Shown: piece by piece, positions 1-11,703 of the stretch
How positions within the stretch are numbered: the stretch's first letter is position 1
How the letters are laid out: every line of letters starts with the position of its first letter
Assembly (NCBI RefSeq): GCF_024586455.1
Contig: NC_065919.1
Span: 12,750,368 to 12,814,367, forward strand
Reading direction: 5' to 3'
From: Bactrocera neohumeralis
Lineage: Eukaryota; Arthropoda; Insecta; Diptera; Tephritidae
Length of the DNA: 64,000 nucleotides
The notes under the pieces: generated by a model
What the model was told of the DNA's origin: nothing
Seen by the model: only the letters and a program-made list of their open reading frames with translations
Databases searched by the model: none
Made by a program: the position numbers and the translations under genes

Positions 1-1199
1 TTCAAACATACCTGCTACACACATATGTACATATATATGGAAATATAATAGTATGTATGTGTAATTTCCTCGAAAACGCCGCCACTATTGCCGCCTGCTT
101 ATAACACACGAGTCGCTTGAAACGCGCAATCCGCAATCCGCAAAGCGTCAACCAGCCAACCGTCCAACCCACAAACTAGTTGGCAGCTACCGCTGTGCAG
201 CCGTCGATTTGAATATGCAAACACCGGCATTTGACCGTCTCGTGTCGCTTTGGCTGGCGGGCTTGTTGGCTGACTGGCGGCGGCGGACCCACACCAACCA
301 ATCGGTGTTAGCGGACAAATTAGTTATTGACGAGCTGTGGCGCTTGAAGTGGCTGCGCAAAGGAGGGAAGTGAAGCAGAGAGTCACAAAGCGCACTGGAC
401 TTTGGTGTTGCAATACGACACCGCGTACAGTGGAGGAAAGTGATATTCTCCCTTGTATGGCAGACTGTGCTAACTCCTACCGAAGTTTGCGTGCGTCAGT
501 GGCGATTTTAGAAAAAAGTAACAACAACAATATCGTTATAAATAGCCATCGCACACTTTATGCAACTAAATGGCGACAATCAATTGACTTTTGTGTGTGG
601 ATTAGGCTGTCTGGCGTTTTACATATATGCTGTCTGAGTAAATAGTGGTTACGCATACATACATATATACAAATATTTTTGCTTTCGGCGGTTATAAATA
701 AAAGTAGGTAGCAAAAGAGGCATTGAAGTATAAATGTATGTGCGTTTTTTCGTCAATATACATAAACGAATTCGATGAATTGCGTGATAAGCTTCTCCTT
801 GATTGGTATTACAAATGACACTTACCACTTTCAAGTATCTCTTCGATAGTTGCTCTTGAATTCATTTTTCTCCTAAGAAAGAAATTTTTTTCAGCTTTTT
901 ATTGTGAGGTTATATGGGTTATAGGATATGTACCAAGTTTTCCAAAAGGGATGATATGATTTCTAAATGTGTTTTCGCCCTTTTTTTAGTATGTTATCAG
1001 CTGCAATTTTTTTCATTGTATTCAGTAATGTTTACAATTTCATCATGCAAAGATATAGGCAAGAACAACGTTTACAAAATATTAAATTTTATTATCAAAA
1101 TAATCAAATTCAATTCCAATTTCCATTTTATGGTCGTAAGTAATAACCGTCCACCTGTGTTCGCTAATCGTCGAATTGATGAAAATTTCAAGCGTACGT
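1..1199. other. Non-coding DNA, no gene recognised
   Basis: AT-rich sequence with short (TACA)n/(TGTA)n tracts near 20-60 and 650-670. Open frames here are short and have no recognisable domain. The moderately GC-rich part at 70-340 holds GGC/CGG-rich sequence that could be regulatory, but no core promoter is clear. Confidence 0.5.
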
Positions 1200-2055
1200 T
1201 TTCTTTACGTAATATTTAGCTGCCAATGATACAAAGAACCGCTCGAAATATTGCTGCCGTACAGGCAAGTGTTGCACAATTTGACGATTCCAAGACGTTC
1301 TTAAGAATGGGGACTGTCTCAAACCACAATCTATAGGATTTTGAGAAACATTTGGTCTTGCATCCGTATAAAATTGTTCTCACTCATAAACTGAAGCCAT
1401 TAGACCACCGAAAAAGTCGTTAATTTGCTGATTTTGTCTTGGAACAAATGAGAACGAGATCAATTTTTTTAAGAAAATCATCTTCTCCGATGAGGCTCAC
1501 TTTCATCTGTTAATGCTGTAAATGAACAAAACTGTCGATTCTGGTCCTAAGAAAATCTACAAATTATTCATGAACAACGATCTCAAACACCTAAATTTAT
1601 AGTTTGGTGTGATTTTTGGTCTGGTGGAATCATTGATCCGTACTTCTCTCCAAATGGAGTTGGTGATACCGTTACTGTCTGTGGAGAGCGGTATAGATGA
1701 TAGCCAACTTTTTATGGCCGCAATTTGAAGAAGTGGATCTTGATAACATCTGATTTCAACAAATTTGATTATTTCAAGAAATTGACTTAGACTACTTCTT
1801 GTACTTCTAGTGGGGTTATTTGAAGTCATTAGTCTTTAGCGATAAACCAGATTCTATTCAAGTTTTTAAAGTCAATATCGACATACGACTTGATTTAGTG
1901 GAAAAATACTCGAAAATTGGGTTCATCAAATTCGTTACTGCAAAATAACTCGTGTTGGCTATTTAAATGATGTTATAATCACTTAATTGTATCGATTGTA
2001 CTTCCCATTAAATAAAAACACATTTTAATTTCTTTAACAATTAGTGTGTTTTATT
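1200..2055 (+). mobile_element. Degenerate DDE transposon relic (Tc1/mariner superfamily)
   Basis: Plus-strand translation in shifting frames gives ordered pieces of a DDE_3-type transposase. They include a helix-turn-helix-side segment (AAVQASVAQFDDSKTF), then LHPYKIVLTHKLKPLD, then the first-aspartate region (SPMRLTF, from a degraded FSDEAHF), NEQNCRFWS, KFIVWCDFWSGGIIDPYF and VTVCGERYR. A short tail at about 1950-1985 resembles the usual C-terminal HLNDVIF region. There are many stops and frameshifts, and the part holding the second and third catalytic residues is mostly lost. No terminal repeats or target duplication could be found. I am fairly sure it is a transposase pseudogene; the exact family is inferred. 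Confidence 0.7.
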
Positions 2056-4214
2056 TTAAGAAATCATATCACTCTTATTGGAATTCATTTATAAGCAGAA
2101 GTCATTTGATGGAGGGTGGAACGATTAGTCAATACCCGCGATAGTCGACTGCCACTAGAAATTTGCAAAGGGACCCCGTTAGGTATTAATCAAAGTACTT
2201 CATATAAATCAAGCGAAACTTACTTGCTCCCTAGCATCTTCAAAAATAAAGGAAAATAATAGTAAGAAAATAATAAAATTTACGTCTAACCCACTAAAGT
2301 TCAATGGCTTAATTTCTGATTAGAGTCTATGTCAACACTTGAGATGCTAACACTTTCGTTTGTGGTCACTGCAATTTCTTTTGGCCGGTGACAGCAAAGA
2401 AAACCGAGGCATTTTTAGACAGATCACAAGTGGTCAGCTGAATACTCGAATACCCTTCACTCAGTGTATCTTACCAGCACTGCTATTAGGTACAGCACTA
2501 CGTACGTTTGCTATAGTAGTATCATTTAATTCAACTGCCTTCCCATTGCTTAACTCTTTAAAAATATGTTGTTTTAGTAAACAAAAATCATTGACTACGA
2601 AAGACCTTAACCACTTTGAATATCGACGATTGGAAAACGCTTTAGCGTGATTATGTAACACAGGAGCACACACTCAAAGCCGCTTACATAGCGAATAGCA
2701 ATCATCTAAACGACGAGTAACGGTGTTCCGGTAAGCCGACCGCACTAAGAAGGATTGCACGCCCGACGAACATACTATTCGGTTGTAGTCCGCATGACCA
2801 AGCGACAAATGTTTCGATAGTCTGCACTTAGGCGCGTTAAATAATTCAACATGCAAGCATTATTCCATATAACCCGATTGCATCATTGTTGTTATTGTGC
2901 GTAAACAAGAAAGTACTGGGCTGCCAGTTGATTATTCCAGGCACATTAAATAACGACCGAGTTTACGGTGGCGGCAATTTCTACAAACGCACGTTGGTCA
3001 AAGGCAGCTGTGAAATATGCGCCGGCAATCAGCTGGCACTGTGGCTTCTCTGGTGCTCAGTCGATTTTCCATTTAAGACAACTTGAATTATTAAATGTGG
3101 AACTTTGTTACGGCTTTTGCTTGCCGAAGGTCACTTAAAAATGCATAAAGCTTTGCAGTAAACCGATTTACTATATATATTTCATAAGGAATATCAGCCT
3201 TTGTGGCATATTCTCGTTTACTTTCCACCGCCATGATTGGGAAGATCGAGCTTTTTCCCAGACAGCACAGCGTATTAAATGAAATGACATGTTGTTAAAG
3301 TGTATTATTCTTTGAAAATTTAATAAACTGAACGTTGTCAACGCACCTTAAAACTACACCATCAGCTCACAACTGTCCACGTACAAGTTACATATGAAGG
3401 CTGCCTGCATGACCAACAGTAGCAACAGCTTACAACCCAAAATTATTATTGACACTACACTACAATGTACTGAATTTCAAGCCGACTCCACAGCCTCAAC
3501 TCGCTATTCACGTCATGTGCAGGCGGTAAGTCTGCAGCATTCTTGCCGCGAACCCAACGCACGCTCGCATTGACACACAACTCACGTATTTGAGGCGCTG
3601 TGTTTTATAGTCTTGCAGTGTGTGACCGAAACCCACTCTGCAATTCACACTGAGTTCCGCCACACGACGTCATACGTTGCCATTGACGTTGTGCGCAAAA
3701 GGTCGATCTCTTGTTTTCGTTGAATGTTTACGAATACGCACAGAATTGCCATGGGTTTATGTGTCGCGCAACAAAACTGAATTTCTGCAGTCGATCCGCT
3801 TGTTTCGCGCTTTTTATTTTGTTTTGCCGATTTCGACTGCGACTCACACTGCAATCCACATTGATAATTCAATCACTCGCAAGCAGGTAATGTGATTTTG
3901 GGTATGAAGCAGGCAGCGTTTGGTGTGTGCCATCGTTGAGTGTCACTTATCAAGCTCAGATAGCCAAGCAACCAACCTGTCAAGGATTACTTGTTTACGT
4001 GGTAGGCAGTGTCGAGATACGGTTAATTGTTGTTACTATAATATAACCAATCTGCCAGGAAATACGTGGTCAATAGTCATTTACTCGCTTACCGATGAGC
4101 ATTCTAAAAATCTTACTACTCTAAGAGCAAGGATCGCATCCACATTTTTTCAGTTATAATACATTTTTCACAAAAAGGAAAATTAGTGGCTTCACTAGAG
4201 GTTATTACTTCAGC
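2056..4214. other. Non-coding DNA, no gene recognised
   Basis: Short open frames on both strands with no conserved domain, signal peptide or splice structure. Composition is moderately AT-rich. I see nothing supportable apart from ordinary low-complexity runs. Confidence 0.4.
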
Positions 4215-4540
4215 AAGTGCTAACCTAATTTAGCTACAGACGAATCTGTGGTTTTAGATATCGATTCTGTTTGGAAAAATCGGAACATTTCTTCAAGGTC
4301 GCTCAAAAATTTTTGCATTATAAAATGTAACCATTATGTTGGCACAATGACTGCTAAACACTAACCAAATTGAGTTCCATACGAATCCGTGACTTTGGAA
4401 GTCAATTCTGAATTTCGTTTTCGATTAAACGAATCGGAAATTTTCCTAAAGGTCTCTCAAAGAATCGATGTATAACCAAGTGTAATCTACTATTAAAACA
4501 ATGGTTGCCGAACACTATCCGATTAAGTGGTATCACTTAA
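4215..4540. repeat. Degenerate tandem repeat, unit about 141-154 bp
   Basis: Two diverged units and the start of a third can be aligned by eye. Unit 1 begins near 4221 (TAACCTAATTTAGCTACAGA), unit 2 near 4362 (TAACCAAATTGAGTTCCATA) and unit 3 near 4516 (TATCCGATTAAGTGGTATCA). Similarity continues through each unit: ACGAATCTGTGGTTTTAGAT pairs with ACGAATCCGTGACTTTGGAA, and AAGGTCGCTCAAA pairs with AAGGTCTCTCAAA. No coding frame is shared between the units. The family is unknown. Confidence 0.65.
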
Positions 4541-6255
4541 AGCCCCACTTCTACAAAGAGCAAGTATCGACGCTTGGTGAGCTTAAAATACCTGCTGATG
4601 GAATTATTACTAAAGCGAGAGAACGTGCGTGAATGGGCAGATGAGCCAACACAACAATCACAGAAGCAAAATCTCATTATGATACAATCGATGATCCTAC
4701 TTGCATTTACATATGTATGTATGTATGTTTTCACTCAACTATTCGTAATGCCAAGGAAGCCAAACTACGTATGAGACTACGGATGGTCGAGCACGCAACA
4801 ACAACAAGCAGAATAGAGGCTGATGCGGCAGCCAACAAAAGGAGGTCGTCGGCTGTCATTGACGTCGACTGAACCCAAACATGGCACAGTTCGAGCGAAA
4901 TGCAACGCGACCGGTGAAAGTGAAAGCGAAAGCCAATCACTTAACGCAGCAACGCAATAACTGCATTAATCGTAATAGGTAGAACAAGAATATTTCGCAA
5001 ATGACTTTCATTGGCATGAGAACATAGCTCACTGGCTCACTGCAATACATTCGAGCTTATGATTGGGGTATGCCAAGCCGAGCATCGTCGACATTAGCAT
5101 TAGACGGGGCTTCTAATTTAACGGTTTCAATGCAACAATGCGGACAACGATGCTGCTGCAATGTCAGCAACACTGCTGCATAAGCACTAATAGAAATGAC
5201 CGCAGTGCTGCCTCATACGCACAAGCCGCCAATGAATTGGCAGAAATTTAGACAGGCATGCCGGAATCATGACAACAACAACATACTCATGTATACTTAG
5301 GCTAAACACTGGACTTATGTGGTGGCGCCTAGCTGTTTCGCAGCAGAAGGCTTTCACTGTCACAACAGCAACTACAACCTCAGCATACAATTTGATAAGC
5401 ATATTGTCAGAATGGCTGGAAACACCGGCAAACGGCTGCAAGGCACCACTCCTCACTCACTCACGCACTTGCATAGCCAAGCAGAAAATCATTAACGGCA
5501 CTTGAAAGCGGCGACAGACTCTTGAGTAGGGTGGCAAGGTATGCGAGAGTTACCATTTGAAAAATACCGACACACATCCATAGACTCATGAATATTCAGA
5601 CAATGTGCATGCAACAGGCTACTTATCAGCAATGTTGTGGCGCCTTTGAATTTCAGAAATGGTGGAAATTTGTGGCAGTCATTGCTGCTATTTCGTTGAT
5701 AGTGGATGCGGCCAAATGCTGTTGATGTTAGTTGACCTAGTTTAATGGGCGCGTTGTTAAACAGCGTTCGCCTAGTAGTTGTTGCTGTAGTTGAAAATCG
5801 AAAGGAGAAATGTGTGGCCTCTCATAGTAAGTAAGCTACTCGACAATAACAGCAACAATATGTGTACTGGCATTATTCGTGGTATAGTGGTACATACAAC
5901 TCTAAGCCTGATTTCGATTCTACCTATGTGCTTTGTTGTGCCATTGAGTTTGCTTGTTGTTGAGATTTCAATGTCAGAGCGAAAGTTGCATTTCATACCC
6001 CATATGCATGTATACTGCTTTATGCAAATATTACTTCTAATTTTAGATTATATTTCACTTTTCTGGCTTTCTACACTGTTTCTTCTTTTATATGATAATG
6101 CAATTTCTTTCGAGAGGTTCTCATCTTAGCCATCAGAAATGATTACAATATAGCTGCTGTCAAACAGTACATCTAGTTGTCATTGCTCAATTTTTCGTTA
6201 CCAATTACAGGAAGAGTAATGATGCGTTTCATGAATGTAGGTTTCTCAGATACGT
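4541..6255. other. Non-coding DNA, no gene recognised
   Basis: Contains a TATGTATGTATG tract at about 4710-4728 and CAACAACA-rich stretches (4796-4812, 5270-5282, 5360-5380). Open frames overlap on opposite strands and look like composition artefacts. No domain was recognised. Confidence 0.4.
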
Positions 6256-6325
6256 TGTCAAGCATTTATTTTGTGACCTTTACTCCACGTCGTTTTTGCA
6301 GAAGATTTCCAAAAAATTAGCCAAA
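6256..6325 (-). mobile_element. Short mariner transposase fragment
   Basis: On the minus strand this short stretch matches the same transposase segment as 25780-25860, with the shared nucleotide words GTCAAGCATTT and TTTTTGCA. The encoded pattern resembles the mariner stretch RVDVAKEMLDN. Only some 65 bp remain, without terminal repeats, so the call leans on similarity to the second copy in this window. Confidence 0.4.
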
Positions 6326-7989
6326 AGGGTTGAATGGATCTCTGAGAGATCGTGAGATCCTCAGTTATTTCTCTAATGGCAACACGAGGTTTTTTTTTTT
6401 TTAACTTTTTCAAAATCATTGTTAAATTTTTTTGAGGTTATTATCGCAGACAAGCCTTTCGCGCCGTGAACAAACTGCTGAAAAGCACAAACACTAATTG
6501 ACATATGGACATCAAAATTCGCATGAACAAAAAAGGTTGTACCGAAATTGGGAAAATCTTTTTGATCAATTCGGTTTGTGAACACACATGGACTTGTCCG
6601 AGTCAATTTTGATCTGGTGGTACGCATGTACATACATACATATGTACATGCTTTTGACTTTCTCTAATCGCCGCCTTTAGCTGTATGCAAATTTCATTAT
6701 CAATTATGCATTTCCGTTTCATTTGGGTGACTACGTACATATACATACATACATACATACATATGTATGTACATTACATGACATTATGTTATTGAATAAC
6801 CAAGTAACAGATGTAAATCAAAGAGAGAGGCATGAAAAGAGAAAAAATAAGCAAATAAAATAAATTTAACAAAAAAAGAATCGGCGACCTTGACATTGAC
6901 CCAATTGATGATGAATGAGTTCAATGTGCCACAAAGCGGATGTAGACGTTGTATTTGCCCGCCACCACCGCTGACACAAAAGGCAGTAACAACATAAATA
7001 GCAGTTGCGATAACATAAAAAGAGAACAACAACAATAAGTACGCCAAAAACATGATACGGCGTCGAGCAAGTACCCCACATACACACAAGTATATACACA
7101 TAGTAATACAAGTATTACCGCCGCAATACCAGTTGAAGCAAATCGACTCAACTAAACTGAAATTGGCGTCAGTGGCACTTTAGTGCCTTTGTTGTTATTG
7201 CTCTTTTCATTTTTTTTATTGCATTTTTCACTGTACTTAGAAAGGAAAGAGGAATTAAAGTTGTTAAAACCGACCATGATGCAAGGGATACCAAACCTCT
7301 CTAGTATATACACACAAGCAAGCAAAGGAGGGCGCGCTGAAGGTAACGGTGCTTTGTTCGCGGCAAAAGCAGATGATGCTGGTTCATGGTGTATAACATT
7401 TTTTTTTTGTAGGACGGTGTTGACGCGTGGCACATTGAATTTAAAGAGGTGCTTTTGTATATCACACGTACACACGTAGGCACATAGGCGTGGGTATGAT
7501 GGATTCGTTGCGCCAACATGTAGACAAACACTTTAAGCCACTTTATTATGATTTTTTTTTTCTTGTAATGAAACATCAGTTCATTCTCTAAGCTCGCACA
7601 AAATTGTGGCGAAGCATGCCCTCAACTTAATTTAACCACTTATAAATACAAAAGTGCTTGTTATTTGCTTTGTGACCCTTTCAATGCTCGCTGCCACCTT
7701 TTGAACATTTGTTTGCTAATTTTCGTTTTTTTTTTTTTTTGTATATCTTGACATATTTGTTGCCTTCAACATTTGCTCACATTAGTTCATTTTGTTAATT
7801 ACTTTGTTCATATTAACAGTAGTTCCAAAATACCTACACTTTCTCAATTTGCTATTGACTTTAGAAAGGGCTTCAAAGAAAAATTTATTTGTACCATGAA
7901 TTAGCGCGGAAAGCTATTTTTATACGTTGAACATCATATATTAAGAAGACCACTCAGAAAGAAACGTAGGAGACCCTTAAAAAAATATA
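6326..7989. other. Non-coding DNA with palindromic tetranucleotide tract
   Basis: The main feature is the ACATACATACATAC...ATGTATGTACAT tract at 6733-6774, which can fold back on itself. Several T-rich and A-rich runs give overlapping antisense open frames (6784-7576) of hydrophobic or Val/Cys-rich composition. I regard these as spurious. Confidence 0.4.
6733..6774. repeat. Palindromic tetranucleotide microsatellite
   Basis: CATACATACATACATACATA runs into its own reverse complement TATGTATGTACAT, so the strand can fold into a hairpin. It is the longest of many such tracts in the window. Confidence 0.85.
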
Positions 7990-8238
7990 CGTAAATGATT
8001 CGGGTGGTGGAAGGATGGAGTCATGTATAGAAGTTCACCAAGTGAGGAAAGTTCTCTGAGTTCCAGTGGGAGTGGCCAGAGACGATTCTTTTGCATATGG
8101 CTTAAGCAGCGCATGGCTTCCTGTCTTAAGAACAAAGAACATCCGTTTGAAGGCGAGCTAAAACGAAAAAGCGAACGTCCCTCCCTAGGGCCGTGCGCTG
8201 GGTTTGGGACCCGTCACGTAAAAAATACCCTTAATGAA
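7990..8238 (+). repeat. GC-rich dispersed-repeat segment fused to retrotransposon fragment
   Basis: GC-rich block inside AT-rich DNA, containing CGTGCGCTGGGTTTGGGACC followed by CGTCACGTAAAAAATACCC. It joins directly to a reverse-transcriptase tail at about 8239. I recall similar GGGTTTGGGACCCG-type sequence as dispersed repeats in tephritid genomes, so it is probably part of the same or an adjacent mobile element. There is no intact protein here. Confidence 0.4.
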
Positions 8239-8565
8239 AAGGAAACAACTCTCCCGACGAACAAAAACTAAACTCTATGAGTCACTTATTATTCCCGTCC
8301 TGCTATGTGGTGCAGAGGCATGGACGATGACAACATCTGATGAGTCGTCGTTGGGAGTTTTCGAGAGAAAGGTTCTGCGGAAAATGTGTGGTCCTTTGCG
8401 CATTGGCCAAGGCATACGATGGAACGATGAGCTGTATGAGATTTACGACGACATTGACATAGTTGAGCGATTTAAAAGACAGCGGCTACGCTGGTTAGGT
8501 CACGTTGTCCGAATGGACGCAAACACTCGAGCTCTGAAAATATCGAAGCAGTACCCGCCGGGGGT
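8239..8565 (+). mobile_element. Non-LTR retrotransposon 3' ORF fragment (RTE-like RT tail)
   Basis: The encoded segment is the C-terminal tail of a non-LTR retrotransposon endonuclease/reverse transcriptase. It carries YESLIIPVLLCGAEAWTM, FERKVLRKMCGPLRIG, RWNDELYEIYDDIDIVE and RQRLRWLGHVVRMD, motifs typical of RTE-like insect elements. It matches the minus-strand copy at 10427-10871, but lacks a four-residue GEYR stretch present there and stops short of the true 3' end. It is broken off at both ends; at about 8565 it passes into the tail of the palindrome-headed repeat. It is non-functional. Confidence 0.8.
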
Positions 8566-8660
8566 GCCATAAAAACTGATCAAAATCAAGTCTTGTATGC
8601 AAACTTTTTTATGTGTGAAGGGTGTTATAGCTTCAGTACAACTGAAGTTAATAAGGTCTC
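8566..8660 (+). repeat. Palindrome-headed dispersed repeat, 3' end fragment
   Basis: Carries the 3' terminal part of the repeat described at 11704-12050: AAACTGATCAAAATCAAGTC, then a GTGAAGGGTGTTATAGCTTC word and a small inverted repeat (CTTCAGTACAACTGAAG). The 5' palindrome is absent. Confidence 0.65.
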
Positions 8661-10362
8661 TTTTTTTTTGTTATAATTTAACCTTTTCTCATAGCTCCGA
8701 CAACAACGTGAGCGCAACGAATTGCTTAGCTATTTAACAGCATGCTCTCACATACATACATACATAGTTGCTGTTTGTGGTAAATTCAATTCGTTTCACA
8801 AAGGCATTAGCGTGTCGAGAGGCAAGTTTTTCTGTGCTATTGCGTTTGCTTGTTGACAACTAGTAACTTGAACTTTTATAATAACATTGTAATGAAAATT
8901 TCTTTTTATTTTTGGAATATCAGCTGCTTTGCATTAAAATAACAAATTTTTTACTCCAAATTTATGTTAAATTAATGTTAAGTAAATAAAATGTATAAAG
9001 CTTATAAATTAGTTATCAAACGTGAAATCGATAATAATCGTAATAGTAATTATATTAACAGGTTTTATCGAAAAAAAAACATCTGTAAACTTAAGGCATC
9101 AGCTGCGAATTGTTGCATCATCAACTTGTTTTGCTATTATTGTTTAAGTTGTGACTTGATAATTTTGAAAATATGCACTGTAATTAGCAAACGTTTCGAG
9201 AACTTAGTTTCCGAAACGATCTAAAAAGGGGAGGCATTAAGTAATTGTTGCACTTTAAGCAACATTTTCAACTACGCGCTGCTTTGTTGCACCAATGTAC
9301 GTTTCTGTGTGTGCACATTTGCTCCGCTGCGCTAAACAATGCAAAGGCAAGAAATACTAGCAGAAGAAAAGCAATCAAAAATAGGTAGTCAGCTGAGTGG
9401 AGGAAAAGAAAAAGCAATAATAATAATAAAATAGAGCGTACAATAGTAAGGTGGTAGCGTTGAATTATGTAAAGATGCATACAATATATGCAGCTACTTA
9501 CGTTTATACCTACATACATACATACATATGTATAAATAAAAAATGTGGTGCTATTGGTGTTGGTGTTTGCGGTGGAAACATCGAAAACTTAAATAAATGG
9601 CAGCAGCAACTGTTGCTCTAGATTTTCTTTTATTTTTGTTAGTGGTTGTACTGAAGTATGTTCGCAAGTGGATATCTAGTTGCAGCGAATTTCATGCATT
9701 CTTGCCTCCGCTCACACTTGCCTACATACACACGAGGGCAAATGCCTGTGCATTTCGTGCTATCTGTCTGCTTGCCTGTCTACACGCTGTCTGCTGCTGC
9801 TCACCGTCATATGTTTGCATGTAGACATGATTTTATGTGTGCCCATCCGTATGTATGATCGCCACGTGCTTCGCGTTTTTTATACTTGTGTACATATGTA
9901 CATATTTCTATTGAGACAACTTTTACTTTCAAATACGGCTGCTGCTGCGAATGTGGCTGCGCGTGGTGCCTCCGTCTTAGTGTAGTCTATAAACTTAAAT
10001 ATAACGTTGCAACGTCGTATGTTTTAACCACTTTCTACTAATCTTCTATTCTACTGCTACTTGTATGCGGTAAATGCGTTTTTTTTTTAAGTTTTACTAA
10101 TCTGAGTGTCATGCATCATTTTAAAACTTTACAGCGTGACATTTTATTTTTTTTTTTTTACCGAAAGCGAAGTCGAAAATTTCTTTTGGGATAAATAACG
10201 TTATAAGCTTTATAATATTCAATAAAAAAAAAGAAATTTCTAAAAGAGTAATAGTAAAGTGAAACCCTCCATTTCTCCATTTGCTTAAGTAGCACTTAAA
10301 ATAGGTATTTTACATTTTGTCTAGATTTACTTAATATTGTGTGTCTCTTTCTCACTAAGTTG
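8661..10362. other. Non-coding DNA, no gene recognised
   Basis: Contains CATACATACATA tracts (about 8752-8766 and 9510-9532) and a GTACATATGTACATAT stretch at about 9890-9905. Open frames at 8991-9985 have no recognisable domain and overlap in several frames. Confidence 0.4.
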
Positions 10363-11045
10363 CATCAGACAAACTGATCGATGTAACTCAAGTCCTTGTA
10401 TGGAAAACTTTTTTATTTGACGAGATCTTCTTCTTCTTCTTAATTGGCGTAGACACCGCTTACGCGATTATAGCCGAGTTAACAACAGCGCGCCAGTCGT
10501 TTCTTCTTTTCGCTACGTGGCGCCAATTGGATATTCCAAGCGAAGTCAGGTCCTTCTCTATTTGGTCCTTCCAACGGAGTGGAGGTCTTCCTCTTCCTCT
10601 GCTTCCCCCGGCGGGTACTGCGTCGAATACTTTCAGAGCTAGAGTGTTTTCATCCATCCGGACAACATGACCTAGCCAGCGTAGCCGCTGTCTTTTAATT
10701 CGCTGAACTATGTCAATGTCGTCGTATATCTCGTACAGCTCATCGTTCCATCGAATGCGATATTCGCCGTGGCCAATGCGCAAAGGACCATAAATCTTTC
10801 GCAGAATTTTTTCTCTCGAAAACTCGTAACGTCGACTCATCGGTTGTTGTCATCACCCAAGCCTCTGCACCGACGAGATACTTTCACGAAATTCCGTATC
10901 GACTACTGCGCTAGGCAGCGCTACCATCCCTGAGTATTAGTTGTAGACCGGTTCACTATAGCGCGCACATAGCTGCCATTAACTGATCGTCCAAACTAAC
11001 GATACAATCTCCAAAGAAATTGTTTATATCGTACCACTATCATTA
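10363..11045 (+). repeat. Palindrome-headed dispersed repeat, internal part, split by a retrotransposon
   Basis: The left piece (10363-10426) reads ACAAACTGATCGATGTAACT then AGTCCTTGTATGGAAAACTT and TTTGACGAGAT. The right piece (10872-11045) resumes with GACGAGATACTTTCACGAAA and continues to CAATCTCCAAAGAAATTGTT and ATCGTACCACTAT. Both match the internal sub-repeat seen in the other copies. The two pieces are separated by the insertion at 10427-10871, with GACGAGAT duplicated at 10419-10426 and 10872-10879. Confidence 0.7.
10427..10871 (-). mobile_element. 5'-truncated RTE-like non-LTR retrotransposon insertion
   Basis: The minus strand encodes the C-terminal tail of a reverse transcriptase (open frame 10840-10460). 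Visible motifs are KIYGPLRIGHGEYRIRWNDE, LYEIYDDIDIVQR, RQRLRWLGHVVRMDENT, SRGRGRPPLRWKDQIEKDL and NWRHVAKRRNDWRAVVNSA, ending in a stop. The element's 3' end is a (GAA)n tail, seen on the plus strand as (CTT)n at 10427-10440. It is flanked by the 8-bp direct repeat GACGAGAT. A truncated 5' end, a microsatellite tail and a target-site duplication are the marks of target-primed reverse transcription. It is a dead-on-arrival copy. Confidence 0.85.
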
Positions 11046-11703
11046 TCCCTTTTTATTGTCTTATAAACAGATTTGCTTTCCTAATTTTGTATTAAACATT
11101 CAAGCATTCAGGTTGCACAAAATCTTGTATCATTCTAATCTTATATTTTACTTTTATATATTTGTGCGTTAGTGGGGGCTTCCCTCGTTACCAATACTTC
11201 ACTTAGAAATTCTGTGATTATATTTTTTCCGCTTATCTCTGCACATCACACATACCACACACAATCACTGTGATTACGTCACAGTTGTTTATATTTTTTT
11301 ATACACGAAGCTTTGCTAATCATTTTAATGTAAGAGACCTAAAGGCTGCCATATGTTATATATTTTATATTATGTGCTTGGTACTTTCCATAGATTCGTG
11401 CATAATTGCCCCTCATTTAATTCTATTTAATAGCTTATTGTAGACGGTTTCACTTTGACGCTTAAACTAATTGGCACTTTTTTTAGTTTTCATACGGCAT
11501 GTAGGTATGTTTTTGTTTATTTCGCCCGCATTTTCTACATAACTGTGCTAATACATATATGTATATTACAAATGTTTTTGTCTTATCTGAAATTTATACA
11601 CATTAAATATTTAAATGCGGGTCTATGAATATTCACTCTCTCGCGCATTCAAACGAATTAATATACGAATGAAGGTGTGCACCCTACCACTACTTAATGG
11701 CAT
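11046..11703. other. AT-rich non-coding DNA
   Basis: No open frame of note and no recognisable element, only AT-rich runs and one ATACATATATGTATAT stretch at about 11551-11566. Confidence 0.4.

Noticed and set aside
4215..4540. CRISPR-like spaced repeat
   Set aside because: Units are about 145 bp and diverged along their whole length, with no short identical repeats and unique spacers. The DNA is from an insect nucleus.
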